This document shows, one piece after another, positions 1 to 8,700 of a stretch of DNA of 43,674 nucleotides. The DNA comes from Archangium violaceum Cb vi76 (GTDB taxonomy: Bacteria > Myxococcota > Myxococcia > Myxococcales > Myxococcaceae). The first letter of the stretch is position 1, and every line of letters begins with the position of its first letter. A program made the translations under genes and the position numbers. The stretch is taken from NCBI RefSeq assembly GCF_000733295.1, contig NZ_JPMI01000329.1, positions 1 through 43,674 on the forward strand, written 5' to 3'. Below the pieces are notes generated by a model that saw only the letters and a list, made by a program, of their open reading frames with translations, searched no databases and was not told where the DNA came from.

Positions 1-267
1 TTGCGGCTGCGGGAGATTGCCGTCGGCAGGAAGAACTACCTGTTCGCCGGCAGTGACGCGGGCGCCGAGCGCGCCGCGTGCGTGTACACGCTGGTGGCCA
101 CCTGCGTGCTGGCGGGCGTGGACCCGCAGGCGTACCTGACCGACGTGCTGGAGAAGCTCGCTGGGGGCTGGCCGCAGCGTCGGCTCGAGGAACTGCTGCC
201 GCCCATGTGGAAGGCGTCGCGCGACGCCGCCGCGCAGGCTCCCTCTGCCTCGCCCGCGACGACCTGA
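1..267 (+). CDS. IS66-family transposase (TnpC), C-terminal fragment cut by window edge
   Basis: This is the 3' end of an IS66 TnpC transposase; the 5' part lies left of the window, so completeness cannot be judged. The residues GRKNYLFAGSDAGAERAA, followed by a conserved tail reading LEELLPPMW, match the same region of the complete IS66 transposase at 861-2528 (GRKNWLFLGSDAAGHRAA, then LAELLPEAW). The two copies clearly differ, so this is a different IS66 element and not a duplicate. It reads on the plus strand, opposite to the second IS66. No IS66-type right end (a terminus reading TTAC) is visible in 268-344, so its right boundary may be deleted or lie at the junction with the IS701 remnant. 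Confidence 0.85.
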   Translation: MRLREIAVGRKNYLFAGSDAGAERAACVYTLVATCVLAGVDPQAYLTDVLEKLAGGWPQRRLEELLPPMWKASRDAAAQAPSASPATT

Positions 268-344
268 GCGCCGCTCCTCCCGATCGAATCAAGCGGCGCG
301 CCCCCTACCACATCTCCGTCTCCACGCTGCACCGCTCCGCCGAG

Positions 345-778
345 CGGATACCTTGGGCCACTCCACCAGCAGCCACTCTTCCTGGCCCGGTGCCACACCA
401 TGGACATGCCTGGCCGCTGAGCGCACTCGCACGGCGGCGAAGCGCGAGGCCTGCTGGCCACGACTCCCCTCAGGCCAGTGGACGGAGTGCCAGTCCTCCT
501 CGGGTAGCTCACGCGCCAGACTCTCAATGCTCCAGGGCTCCACGCCCTGCGCCGTGTAACGCGTGCGAGGACGCCCCTTGCGGCCCGCTACCTTCGGCGG
601 TTGTCGAGGCTGAACTCCAGGTGGCCATACTTTGTGAGTGCCCTGCACGCCCATCAGGTAGTGCAGCTCTCTTTCCCGGACGGCCTCTCGAAACTCCCGT
701 GCATCCCCGTACCCCGCGTCCGACAGCACCACGTGCCGGCGCACTCCCCACTCCAATGCCTCGTCCAGCTGCGCCAGC
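345..778 (-). pseudogene. IS701-family transposase, C-terminal half (split by IS66, 3' end lost)
   Basis: On the minus strand this encodes the middle to C-terminal part of an IS701-family DDE transposase. It runs from AQLDEALEWGVRRHVV through the second catalytic-Asp region LSDAGYGDAREFRE and YLMGVQGTHKVWPPG to LLVEWP. The rest of the family domain (the stretch with the third acidic residue and the conserved C-terminus) is absent: similarity stops near 345, and the remaining 268-344 is unrecognisable. Its N-terminal half lies at 3375-3918. Removing the IS66 element and one copy of the 8-bp duplication joins the halves in frame as EIALAQLDEALEWG. The element is therefore dead twice over: interrupted and truncated. 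Confidence 0.8.
771..778. repeat. 8-bp target site duplication, left copy
   Basis: GCGCCAGC lies directly before the GTAAGC terminus of the IS66 element and is repeated exactly at 3367-3374. An 8-bp duplication is the known length for the IS66 family. It sits inside the IS701 transposase codons for Ala-Leu-Ala. Confidence 0.95.
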
Positions 779-801
779 GTAAGCACCCGATCCAGCCCAG
801 G
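779..801 (+). repeat. IS66 left terminal inverted repeat
   Basis: Begins GTAAGCACCCGATCCAGCCC and matches the reverse complement of 3344-3366 at 21 of 23 positions. It lies 60 nt beyond the tnpC stop codon. Confidence 0.9.
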
Positions 802-860
802 GTGTAGGCCACCGAGGAGCGTGGCAGGGTGGCCGCGTGATGGACGGCGCGTCGACAAGC

Positions 861-2528
861 CTATCGCTGTTGAGTCTGCTGCTGGGCCCACGCCTCGGGG
901 AGGAGCTCGGCGAGACGGGAGGCGGGGAAGCGGGTATCGCCGAGCTTGGGCAGCACGTCGCGGAAGTAGGCCCACGGGTCCATGCCCAAGCGGTAGCAAC
1001 TGAGCACGAGGGAGTAGACGTTGGCGGCCCGGTGGCCGGCCGCGTCGCTGCCCAGGAAGAGCCAGTTCTTGCGTCCGAGGACAATGAGCTTGATGAGGCG
1101 CTCCACCTCCCCGTTGTCCACCGGGAGTCGTCCGTCCTCGAGGAAGCGGCCCAGGGGGACGTAGCGGTTGCGCGCGTAGGCAATGGCCTTGCCCAGCGGC
1201 GTCTTGGGAGGCACCTGAGGAGCCCACTGCTCCAGCAGGCCGAAGAGTTCCTCGTAGACGGGGCGGCTGTGCGCCAGGCGCAGGGCAAGGCGCGCCTCGG
1301 GGGACAGCCCCTCCTGCTGAGCCTGCCGCTCCACGGCGTACAGCTTCTGCACGAGCGTGAGCACCGTGCCGCCGCGAGCGTCGCCGGCCACATAGGCGCG
1401 CTCGAAGCCACGCCGGGCGTGCATCCAACAGCCCACCTCGATGCGAGGAGAGGTGGGGCCGAAGAGGGCCTGGTAGCCCTTGTAGCCGTCCACCACCAGG
1501 TAGCCCCGGAAGTCGGCCAGCACCCCTTGGGGGCCCGTGCCACTCCAGTCGGGGGTGTACTCCACGAAGACGTTGCCGCCCTGGCCCACGTACGGCCAGA
1601 GGTGTCCGCGCTTGACGCCGCGGGCGTCGTCCCTGTCCAGCACGCGCACCCCGGTGTCATCGGTGTGCAGCAAGGCGTCGGCCAGCGTGCGCTGCTTGAG
1701 CAGCGCCACCACGGGCGCCAGCAAGTCGCTGGCCCCCGCCACCCAGTCCCCCAGGGTGGAGGCGGGCAGCCTCACCCCGTGGCGTTTGTCGAAAATGGCC
1801 TGCTGGCGGTGCAGGGGCAGCCCGTCGCGGTACTTGCCCACCAAAAGCTGCGCCAGCAGCCCCGGGCCAGGCAGCGCCCCCGGCAGCGGCGTCTCACTGG
1901 CGGGCGCGGCGGCCACTCCCTCCTTGCAGCGCTGGCATGCCAGCTTCGGGCGTTTCTCCACCCGTATGTAGAAGCGCGCTGGCTCCAACTCCAACCTCTG
2001 GCTCACCTCCTCGCCAATGGACTTCCTCTCCTCGCCGCACTCCGGGCACAGGCACTCCTCGGCCTTGGGTTGCACCAGTACCTCGCGCCTCTCCAGGTGC
2101 GCGGGCAGGGCCTGGGCGCCGCGCACGGGCGGACGCTTGGGTGTCTTCCTCAGCGCGTCGGCTGGCGGGGCCGCCGCCGCGGCGGCCTGTGCTCCGTCGG
2201 CGGTGGTGGGCTCGGCCGCGGGCTCGACGGACTGCTGCCCGGTGAGAAATGACAGCAGCAGTTGGAGCTGACTGGCGGGAGTCTTCTCATTGCGCCGCCC
2301 GTACAACTGCCGCAGCGCCTGCTTGAGTCGCACCAGCGTGGAGCTGTGCTCCTCGCGCAGCTGGCCCAACAGGCCCAACAACATCTCAATGGCCTGCTCG
2401 CCTCGGCCCTCCTCCAGCAGTTGCAGCACGTAGGCGCGCACCGCCTCCAAGTCCTCCCCCTCGAAGGCGGGCACCTCGGCTTCTTCCTCCTGGCCCCTGT
2501 CTTCTTCAGTGGTGACTGCGGAAGTCAT
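861..2528 (-). CDS. tnpC: IS66-family transposase TnpC
   Basis: This 555-residue protein is the full-length DDE transposase of the IS66 element. In order it shows: an acidic N-terminus; a leucine-rich helical region (about residues 30-95); a zinc-finger-like segment with CLCPECGEE (about 145) and CQRC (about 180); and the catalytic core with HTDDTG (first Asp), LVVDGYKGYQ (second Asp) and PVDNGEVERLIK (acidic residue in the family's N-x-x-E context). The conserved GRKNWLFLGSD and C-terminal tail follow. The length is normal for the family (about 500-550). It starts at an ATG downstream of tnpB and is probably co-transcribed with tnpA and tnpB. No frameshift or missing catalytic residue was seen. 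Confidence 0.95.
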   Translation of the reverse strand: MTSAVTTEEDRGQEEEAEVPAFEGEDLEAVRAYVLQLLEEGRGEQAIEMLLGLLGQLREEHSSTLVRLKQALRQLYGRRNEKTPASQLQLLLSFLTGQQSVEPAAEPTTADGAQAAAAAAPPADALRKTPKRPPVRGAQALPAHLERREVLVQPKAEECLCPECGEERKSIGEEVSQRLELEPARFYIRVEKRPKLACQRCKEGVAAAPASETPLPGALPGPGLLAQLLVGKYRDGLPLHRQQAIFDKRHGVRLPASTLGDWVAGASDLLAPVVALLKQRTLADALLHTDDTGVRVLDRDDARGVKRGHLWPYVGQGGNVFVEYTPDWSGTGPQGVLADFRGYLVVDGYKGYQALFGPTSPRIEVGCWMHARRGFERAYVAGDARGGTVLTLVQKLYAVERQAQQEGLSPEARLALRLAHSRPVYEELFGLLEQWAPQVPPKTPLGKAIAYARNRYVPLGRFLEDGRLPVDNGEVERLIKLIVLGRKNWLFLGSDAAGHRAANVYSLVLSCYRLGMDPWAYFRDVLPKLGDTRFPASRLAELLPEAWAQQQTQQR

Positions 2529-2576
2529 GCGCGCCTTGCCTATGCCCGAAGTCAGGCCGGGCGCGCAAGCACGGAC

Positions 2577-2921
2577 TCAGTGCACCTCTCCTCGCCGTAC
2601 CGCGTGGCTTGCCTCCACCAGCGACAGCAACTCCAAAAGCTGCCGGACGTCCAGGTGCACCGCGGCCTGTCCCTCCACGGGCGAAGGCACCCGGAAGCGC
2701 CCCGCTTCCAGTCTCTTGCTCACGGTGCAGTACCCGTTGGCGTCCCAGAACAGAATGCGCACGAAGTCCCTTCTCCTGGAGAAGAAGACGAACAGGTGGC
2801 CCGATTTCGGCTGCTGCCCCAAGTGGCCCTGCACCAGCGCGCTCAGCCCGTCGGCCTGCTTGCGCATGTCGCACGGCGCCGTCGCCACCCAGATTCTCAC
2901 CCCCTCCGGTAGCTTCAGCAC
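2577..2921 (-). CDS. tnpB: IS66 accessory protein TnpB (IS66 Orf2-like)
   Basis: This 114-residue protein belongs to the IS66 Orf2 family. The hallmark TAPCDMRKQADGLSALVQ appears near the N-terminus, followed by GHLFVFFSRRRDFVRILFWD and a GRFRVPSP segment. The protein is required together with TnpA for IS66 transposition, though its biochemical role is unclear. I chose the GTG at 2921 because the preferred product begins VLKLPEGVRIWVAT, as in the family. This start overlaps the tnpA stop in GTGCTGA, a typical translational-coupling arrangement. The open frame continues upstream to 3341, but that extension is out-of-frame tnpA sequence. Confidence 0.9.
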   Translation of the reverse strand: MLKLPEGVRIWVATAPCDMRKQADGLSALVQGHLGQQPKSGHLFVFFSRRRDFVRILFWDANGYCTVSKRLEAGRFRVPSPVEGQAAVHLDVRQLLELLSLVEASHAVRRGEVH

Positions 2922-3316
2922 CCCTGCACCTCCTTCACCGCCCGCAGCACCCGCGCCACCAACTCCTGGCTGGCTCCCTCCTCCACGCGCACCCTCACCC
3001 CGTCCACCTCTACCTGCACCGCCTCCCCATGTCCCCGCCTCGCCTCGCTCCGCCCGGCCGGCGCCACCTCCACCGGCACGAAGGACATGGCCTTGCGCGC
3101 CCCCTCCTTCCCTTCTCGCCTCTTCGTCCAGAAGCGCAGCCTCTCTCTCGGCAACCCGTGCTTGCGCATGAAGGCCGACTGCGTGCCTCCTTCCTCCTCC
3201 CACGCTCGCACCACCTGCGCTGCTACCTCCGGGGTCCACCTCGGCCGCCGCGCTGCTTCCAACCACGCCGGCTCCGTCTTCGTCGTCGCTATGCTCGTCG
3301 TCATCGCGACGCTCAC
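2915..3316 (-). CDS. tnpA: IS66 accessory protein TnpA (helix-turn-helix)
   Basis: This 133-residue protein is the first gene of the IS66 operon. The N-terminal half has the transposase-type helix-turn-helix pattern RRPRWTPEVAAQVVRAWEEE followed by GGTQSAFMRKHGLPRERLRF. The C-terminal part (VDGVRVRVEEGASQELVARV) resembles the tail of other IS66 OrfA proteins. Its stop overlaps the tnpB start by 7 nt. An internal ATG four codons in (3304) is an alternative start. The gene lies 50 nt inside the right inverted repeat, so its promoter probably sits in the element's end. Confidence 0.85.
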   Translation of the reverse strand: MSVAMTTSIATTKTEPAWLEAARRPRWTPEVAAQVVRAWEEEGGTQSAFMRKHGLPRERLRFWTKRREGKEGARKAMSFVPVEVAPAGRSEARRGHGEAVQVEVDGVRVRVEEGASQELVARVLRAVKEVQGC

Positions 3317-3343
3317 TCTGCGGCCCCTTGCGCATCTCCACTA

Positions 3344-3366
3344 CCTGGGCTGGATCGGAGGCTTAC
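3344..3366 (-). repeat. IS66 right terminal inverted repeat
   Basis: Read on the minus strand it begins GTAAGCCTCCGATCCAGCCC, matching the left end. The element's boundary at 3366 is fixed by the adjacent target duplication. Confidence 0.9.
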
Positions 3367-3374
3367 GCGCCAGC
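3367..3374. repeat. 8-bp target site duplication, right copy
   Basis: GCGCCAGC, identical to 771-778, directly after the TTAC terminus of the IS66 element. Confidence 0.95.
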
Positions 3375-3918
3375 GCTATCTCCCACTTGCGCTCAAACCG
3401 CACCTCCCTGGGCACTCACGCCTCTTGGCGTCATGCGCCCAGTCCTCGGGCAGATACAGCCGCATCCCAATGCACCCGCTGCCCTTGTCTCCAGCCAGGT
3501 GCAGGCTCACCGCCACCTGGCAGTTGTCCGTGCGGCCCAAGGTGCCGGAGTACTGCCGCGCGACACCCACGGAGTGCTCGCCCTTCTTGGGAAAGCCCGT
3601 GTCATCCACCACGAATGCTTCCACTCCATGCAGCTCCGCCTCCAACTTCCTGGCCAGGCGCCGCCGCACCTCGCTGTCGCTCCAATTGGAGGCCGACACG
3701 CACTGCTGCAGTCGCTGGCGCATGGCATCCACCTGCGCCTCGTCCTTCACCAGCCGAGCCGCCATCGGCTCAATGCTCTTGCGCTCCCCCTCCAGCAGCA
3801 GCCCCGTCAGGTACTGCTCCAGCGCTCGCCGCCTCTCGCTGCGCCCCATCCCCTCCACCATCGACTCCATGTACTCGCTCAGCTCCCGGTTGAGCTGCCT
3901 CATTTCTCTCCGTGTCAT
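3375..3918 (-). pseudogene. IS701-family transposase, N-terminal half (frameshifted)
   Basis: Starting at the ATG at 3918, the minus strand encodes MTRREMRQLNRELSEYME and continues through the family core VVDDTGFPKKGEHSVGVARQ (first catalytic Asp) and TDNCQVAVSLHLA to LYLPEDWAHDAKRR. At about 3412-3422 the frame breaks: the family continuation VPREVRFERKWEIALA is present but in another frame. A few bases appear to be missing where related proteins have an extra Glu-Ala-Gly-like stretch. The C-terminal half is at 345-778, on the far side of the IS66 insertion. The transposase is thus inactivated by both a frameshift and an insertion. Confidence 0.85.
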
Positions 3919-3940
3919 CTACTTGTGAACACGGGTCCTC

Positions 3941-3965
3941 CGAGGTTACTTCCTAAGTGACCTCG
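3941..3965. repeat. 25-nt imperfect palindrome between two IS elements
   Basis: CGAGGT-t-ACTT-cct-AAGT-g-ACCTCG forms two nested arm pairs (6 and 4 bp). It lies between the IS701 transposase start and the left end of the IS1380 element. It may be part of the IS701 terminus or a separate site; no partner at the other IS701 end survives for comparison. Confidence 0.5.
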
Positions 3966-3975
3966 TAGTACTAAT

Positions 3976-3992
3976 CCCACCATATTCATGAC
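3976..3992 (+). repeat. IS1380 left terminal inverted repeat
   Basis: CCCACCATATTCATGAC pairs with the inverted right end at 5702-5718 with four mismatches in 17. Confidence 0.65.
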
Positions 3993-4155
3993 CAGTGGCC
4001 CAAGGCATGCATGAGAGCAGTGGCCAGGGGCTCTTGTGAGCGATTTCGGGCATAGAACAGACGTCGGCCCTCCCGGGGCCGCGGGTTAGCAAACAGGAGA
4101 GGCTGGGAAGGGTGCGGCGAACGACTCGACGGAGGAGCGGCAATGGCCGTCGAGG

Positions 4156-5598
4156 TTACGCGAGGTGGGCCGTACTCAGCGAGCCGAGCTGGCTCCACAG
4201 CTCGCGCCAGAGAGCGGCCGACTCCTGGCCCAGTACCAGCACCACCCTCCTGGCGTGTACCAGTACCCGCGCCGCCACCTTGAGCACCCGCTCGCGAACA
4301 CGGCGCAGCCCCCAGCCTTCGCCCGTGGCCTGTGCTCCAGCAGTACGTGCGCGGCGTGCACCAGGTTGTAGGCCAGCGCGTTGAGCAGCAGGCGCACCTC
4401 GTTGTTGGCGAAGGCCTCGATTGAAACCGAGCGCCGCACGGGCGGCTGGCCCTGGTAGTTGGACTTGGGCCGTGCAGCCGAGGAGAGCGCTGGCGCCAGC
4501 ACGTCCATGAGTTCTCCGAAGTGGCCCTCGGCCGTGCCGCGCTGGCGGTAGTGCGTCAGCAACGCCTCGGCGGGCATCTGCTCCTTCGTCCAACTCGTCA
4601 CCAGCCAGAAGGCGTGGGGGAAGAGTTCGTCCTCTCGCTGCGACACCACCAGCACCACGCGCCGCGCACGGCTCCAGCATTGTGCCTGGTACTCCGACTC
4701 GTACAGGAAGGTGCCCGGCTGGCCCTGGGGGACACCCGAGTGGAGGAAGCGCCACAAGGCCGCCTCCTGCTTGAGGGGTGCAGTGTTGCGCACGCGCGCC
4801 ACGTAGGGGGTGCCTCGCTCCTCCAGCATGCTCAGCAGTTTCTCCTCGGGGAAGCCCGCGTCCATGCGCACCGCCGCCACCTCGCACACTTGCTTCTCCA
4901 CCCGCTCGAGCAACTGGGAGATGAACTCCAGCGCCCCGCTGGCGCTGTGCACGTTGCCCTCGCGCAGCCTCACATCCAGCAAGTCCCCCGTCTCCGCCAT
5001 GCTGGCGACAATTGGATGGTACATGCGCACTCCATAGTGCCCGTTGTACGCGCTGCCCTCCTGGTGCCCGTGCACCTCCACCGCCAGCCCATCCACGTCC
5101 ACCGTCACCTGCTTCAGCCGCTCGCCCCCCAGGCCTCGACGCCCTCAGCCTCCGGCCTGTCAGCCATACCAGTGCATCTCGGAGCACCTCGCGGTTGCCC
5201 TCCTGGGCCAGCATGGCCGTCAGCCGCGACAACGTCGGCTGCGAGGCCAGTCCCTCCGGCCTTCCTTCCTCCTGCTTCAGCGGCCCGGTGCTCTTGCTGA
5301 CCGACACCGCCAGTCTCAGCGCCGCGTCCTTCCTCAGCGCGTCCGCGTCATCGACGTCTCTCCACCTCTGCGCCAGCAGCAACAGGTGCGTGCGCACCAA
5401 CTCTCGCAACGAGTGGGTGATTCGGCTCTCGTCCCTCGTGTCCGTCAGCGTCTCCCCCAGCCAACGCGTCAGCCCCAGCCGCTCGTCCACCTCCCTGAGC
5501 AGCACCGCCCCTGCTTCCCCCGTCAACCGCTCCGCTCTTGCCTCCAGCTTCACCGAACCGTTGAACTTCAGAGAGAAGTCGGTGAGGATTTCACCCAT
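4156..5598 (-). pseudogene. IS1380-family transposase with frameshifts
   Basis: The start is the ATG at 5598 (MGEILTDFSLKFNGSVKLEA), typical of IS1380 transposases. The first frame runs to about LVWLTGRRLRAS and is lost at a run of six C on the plus strand (5125-5130). The second frame then carries QVTVDVDGLAVEVHGHQEGS, AYNGHYGVRMYHPIVA, VRMDAGFPEEKLL, TSWTKEQMPAEALLTHYRQR and FANNEVRLLLNALAYNL. Near 4330 it slips back to the first frame, which supplies the expected C-terminus (ATGEGWGLRRVRERVLKVAA through WRELWSQLG). All the family blocks survive, so the damage is recent. A sequencing error at the homopolymer is possible for the first slip but does not explain the second. Confidence 0.85.
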
Positions 5599-5701
5599 GA
5601 CGCGCCTCCTGCCGTTTGGTGGTGAATGTCTGAACAACACCCCTCTACCACTCGGAAGGTCAGGCGCGTCACCCTCTTTCCGAGGTCACCCCGCGTGCCC
5701 T

Positions 5702-5718
5702 ATCGTGAATAAGGCGGG
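5702..5718 (-). repeat. IS1380 right terminal inverted repeat
   Basis: Read on the minus strand as CCCGCCTTATTCACGAT, the counterpart of 3976-3992. Confidence 0.65.
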
Positions 5719-5723
5719 TTCAA

Positions 5724-8700
5724 TCAAGAAGGCCGCAGCCCTTCGAGATCCCTCACCAGCTCGGAGAAGAGGATGGGGTCGAGCGTCCCGAGCGGGTACC
5801 TGCCTTCCTTGCCCCAGGTGTTGGGCTTGCGCACCGTGACGGTGCCCAGCGTCTGCTCGGGGGACTCGGAGAGCATGCCCGTGTAGAGCCCGGGATCGAG
5901 CTCCAGCTCGATCATCTGCTCCGGGCCGAGGTGCTTCTCCATCCACCCCACCACGCCCGCGTCCTGGGGAGGACCCCGGCGCCAGCCGCGCGTCTCGAGC
6001 CCCAGCACCTTGCCGGTGGGCACCTTCAGCCCCTTCACGCGCGCCAGCTCCGTGCCCGTGCGCTCCTCCGCCATCGGCGCGTACGTGGGGCGGCCCAGCT
6101 GCGCGAAGGGCTGCAGCAACTGGTAGTCCGCGAAGATCTGCCCCCACGCCCCCGCCGTCTGCGCATCCAGCTCCAGCGCGTGCGGAATCCCCACGCTCGC
6201 GTCATCGGGGAGCGTCCACGTGTCCTCGTTCACGTCCGCGTAGGTCCGGTCCTCGGCGACGCGGAAGGTGGCGGCCAGCTTTCCCTCCGCCGTGTAGCTG
6301 CCCCACACCAGGCGGCGCACCACGTGGATGAGCAGCGGGTGCTCGACGAAGAACTGGCGGAATGTCTCCGCGCTCCACCGGCGCCGGGCGCACATGGCCA
6401 GCTCCATGCGCAGCACCTGCATGCCCGAGACCGCCTTCGCGTCCTTCTTGAGCGCCTTCCACCGCTCCTCGGCGGCCTGGGACTTCTCCGCATCGTCCTT
6501 CTTCGTGGGCTTGGGCAAGTCCTTGAGGCGCGCCCCCGTGGCGTCCTTCACGAAGGGCTTGAGCTGCTCGTCGAAGCCCACCGTGAAGGTGCGCTCGCCG
6601 AAGTCCAGCGGCAGCGAGCCGTTGTCGTCCAGCCCCAGGTCCGGCACGAGCCGATCGGCGAGCTCGTCCCGCGTGAGGCCCCGGGCCTCGGCGATCTGCT
6701 CGATCTTCTCCCGCGCCTTCTCCTGGAGTCCCTTGAACTTCACCTTCTCGGCGATGCCGTTGAGGTAGATGAGGGTGACGTCCGTGCCAAGGGTGGCCAG
6801 CACGTCCAACCCCGTCACGGCGCGCGCGTGGGCCGCCTCCCCGGGCCAGGCGCGGATGAGCGGCGCGAGCTTCCGCGCGCACTCGTCGTCACCCAGATGG
6901 CCGAGCGCCTGGAAGGCCCAGGCCTCCTTGCTCGGCGCCCCCGCCACCATCCACGCCTCGAAGAGGCCCCAGGCGAAGCGGGCCAGGCTCGCGGGCTCAC
7001 ACGCGGCCTTCACCTGCGCCAGTCCGGCATAGGGCTCGTCGAGGGAGGAGATGGCCAGGCACATCCCGAGCGCCTCCACGGCCGCGACGGGCAGCTTCGC
7101 CGAGCGATCAGCGAGCAGCGGCCGGGGCAGCCCCACCGGGGTGAAGAAGTCGGGCGGCTTCGGCAGCTTCTGGGGGAAGAGCTGGAGTGGATCGAACGCG
7201 AGCACCTGCGCGGTCGCCTCGCGCGCCTGGGGCGAGACGCGGCCGGCCACGTCGAGCACGGTGGCTTCGTGTCCGTTGCTGGCCAGCAGACGCAGCGCGG
7301 CGCAGGCGGCGTCCTTGGTCTTGCCTTGCTTGCCGAGCGCGACGGGGAGTAGCCCGGTGGTGGCGTGCTCGGGGTGGCGGAGCAGCCAGGCGCGGGCGTG
7401 GGGACGGGCCTTCTTCGAGCCCGCGAGGGCCTCGGACACCTGCGGAGCGAGCCCCGAGGCGCCGAAGGGCAACAGCAGGCGGAACGACTCTCCTCCCTTC
7501 GCGTTGACGGCCAGGCGCAGGGACGGGAGCGCCGCGAGTCCGAGGTGTGCGGCGATGGCCGGCAGCCAGCCCTCGTCTCCCCATTGGGTGGGCAAGAAGT
7601 ACACGATGTGCTGGAGGGCGAGCTCCTCGGGGGCGTACGCGAAGAAGCTCGCCCGGGGCTTCGCATTCCCCGGGGGCAGGGTCTTGCCGATCCCCTCCCA
7701 CTGCGCCGGGGTGTATTTCGAGTACTGCTCACCGTATTCCCAGCTCTTCTCCTGGGACCACGCCTCGCGCTCTCCCTCGCGCCACATCAGGGCATCGGGA
7801 ATCGCGGGCGGTGTCACATCCGCGAGGACGGGGAGGGTGGCGGGCTTGCCCATCTTCCAGGGAGGACGGGCGAGCACGGGTGGCAGTTGGTCGGGAGTCG
7901 CCTCGGGCACATCGGGGCCGGCGGACATCGCCTGGAGGCTGGTGACGAGCTTGCGTGCCTCCTCGGACAGTCCGGGCAGCTCGGTGTTCACGGCCTCGGG
8001 GGCGCGGCGCACGAGGGTGGTGAGCACCGTGCGCTGGGCCTCCGCTTCCTTGCCTCGCTGGGCGGCCCGGGGCACCAGCAAGCGCAGGGCGCGGCCGGGC
8101 CAACGCAGCGCCGCCTCGAGCGCGAAGGGCGTCACCTCCTTGTCGAGGTGATCGAACAGGAGCGTCATCGCCTCGTCGGTGTCGAGCACGGAGACGAGCT
8201 CCGCCCAGGCGCGACGGCTCTCCGCGTTGGAGTACTGCGGGGTGGCCATGTTCCGCAGGAGCACGAGCGTATCCAGGCCCACGCCGTCCATCAGCGAGGG
8301 CAGGTAGTCCCGGGTGTAGTAGCCACCGAGCAGGTACAGCCCCTGGATGGAGGGCGCCACGAGCTCGACGGTGGCGCGGTCCGAGATCGAGCAGAGGAAG
8401 AGATCACCCTGCTTGTCGGGCTGTTGGTTGTAGGCCTCGGCCTCGGCGCGGACCCAGGCCTTCTCCGTGGGGAAGAGGAAGGCCGCGCCGGCACGTTGCT
8501 CGGGGGTGGCGTCGTCCAGGAGGGCCGCGGCGGCGTCGCGAGCGGCCGTGTAGCCCGTGTCATCGGTCTGGGTGGCGAGCAGGGCACGCAGCCGGGGCAG
8601 GCCGTACAGCTCCCCTCTGCTCATGGAGTTGTACCACTCCGTGCTCGGGCCCCGGCGCGCCTGGAACGCTGGAGCCGCTCCTTCGAGGTGCATCGCCAGC

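Larger units (their letters stand above)
779..3366 (-). mobile_element. Complete IS66-family insertion sequence
   Basis: This 2588-bp element has three genes in the order tnpA-tnpB-tnpC on the minus strand. It is bounded by terminal inverted repeats that start with GTAAGC and continue CCGATCCAGCCCAGG (23 nt with two mismatches), as is usual for IS66. It is flanked by an exact 8-bp duplication, GCGCCAGC. All three reading frames are intact, so it may still be mobile. It inserted into the IS701-family transposase whose halves flank it. Confidence 0.95.
3976..5718 (-). mobile_element. IS1380-family insertion sequence (degenerate)
   Basis: The element is 1743 bp, a usual size for IS1380. Its ends are imperfect inverted repeats: CCCACCATATTCATGAC on the left and CCCGCCTTATTCACGAT on the right, read inward. 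The only gene is a transposase with at least two frameshifts. No flanking target duplication is visible (ctaat on the left, ttcaa on the right), which suggests that an IS-mediated rearrangement followed insertion. The right end is 5 bp from the stop codon of the neighbouring WGR/DUF4132 gene. Confidence 0.75.
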
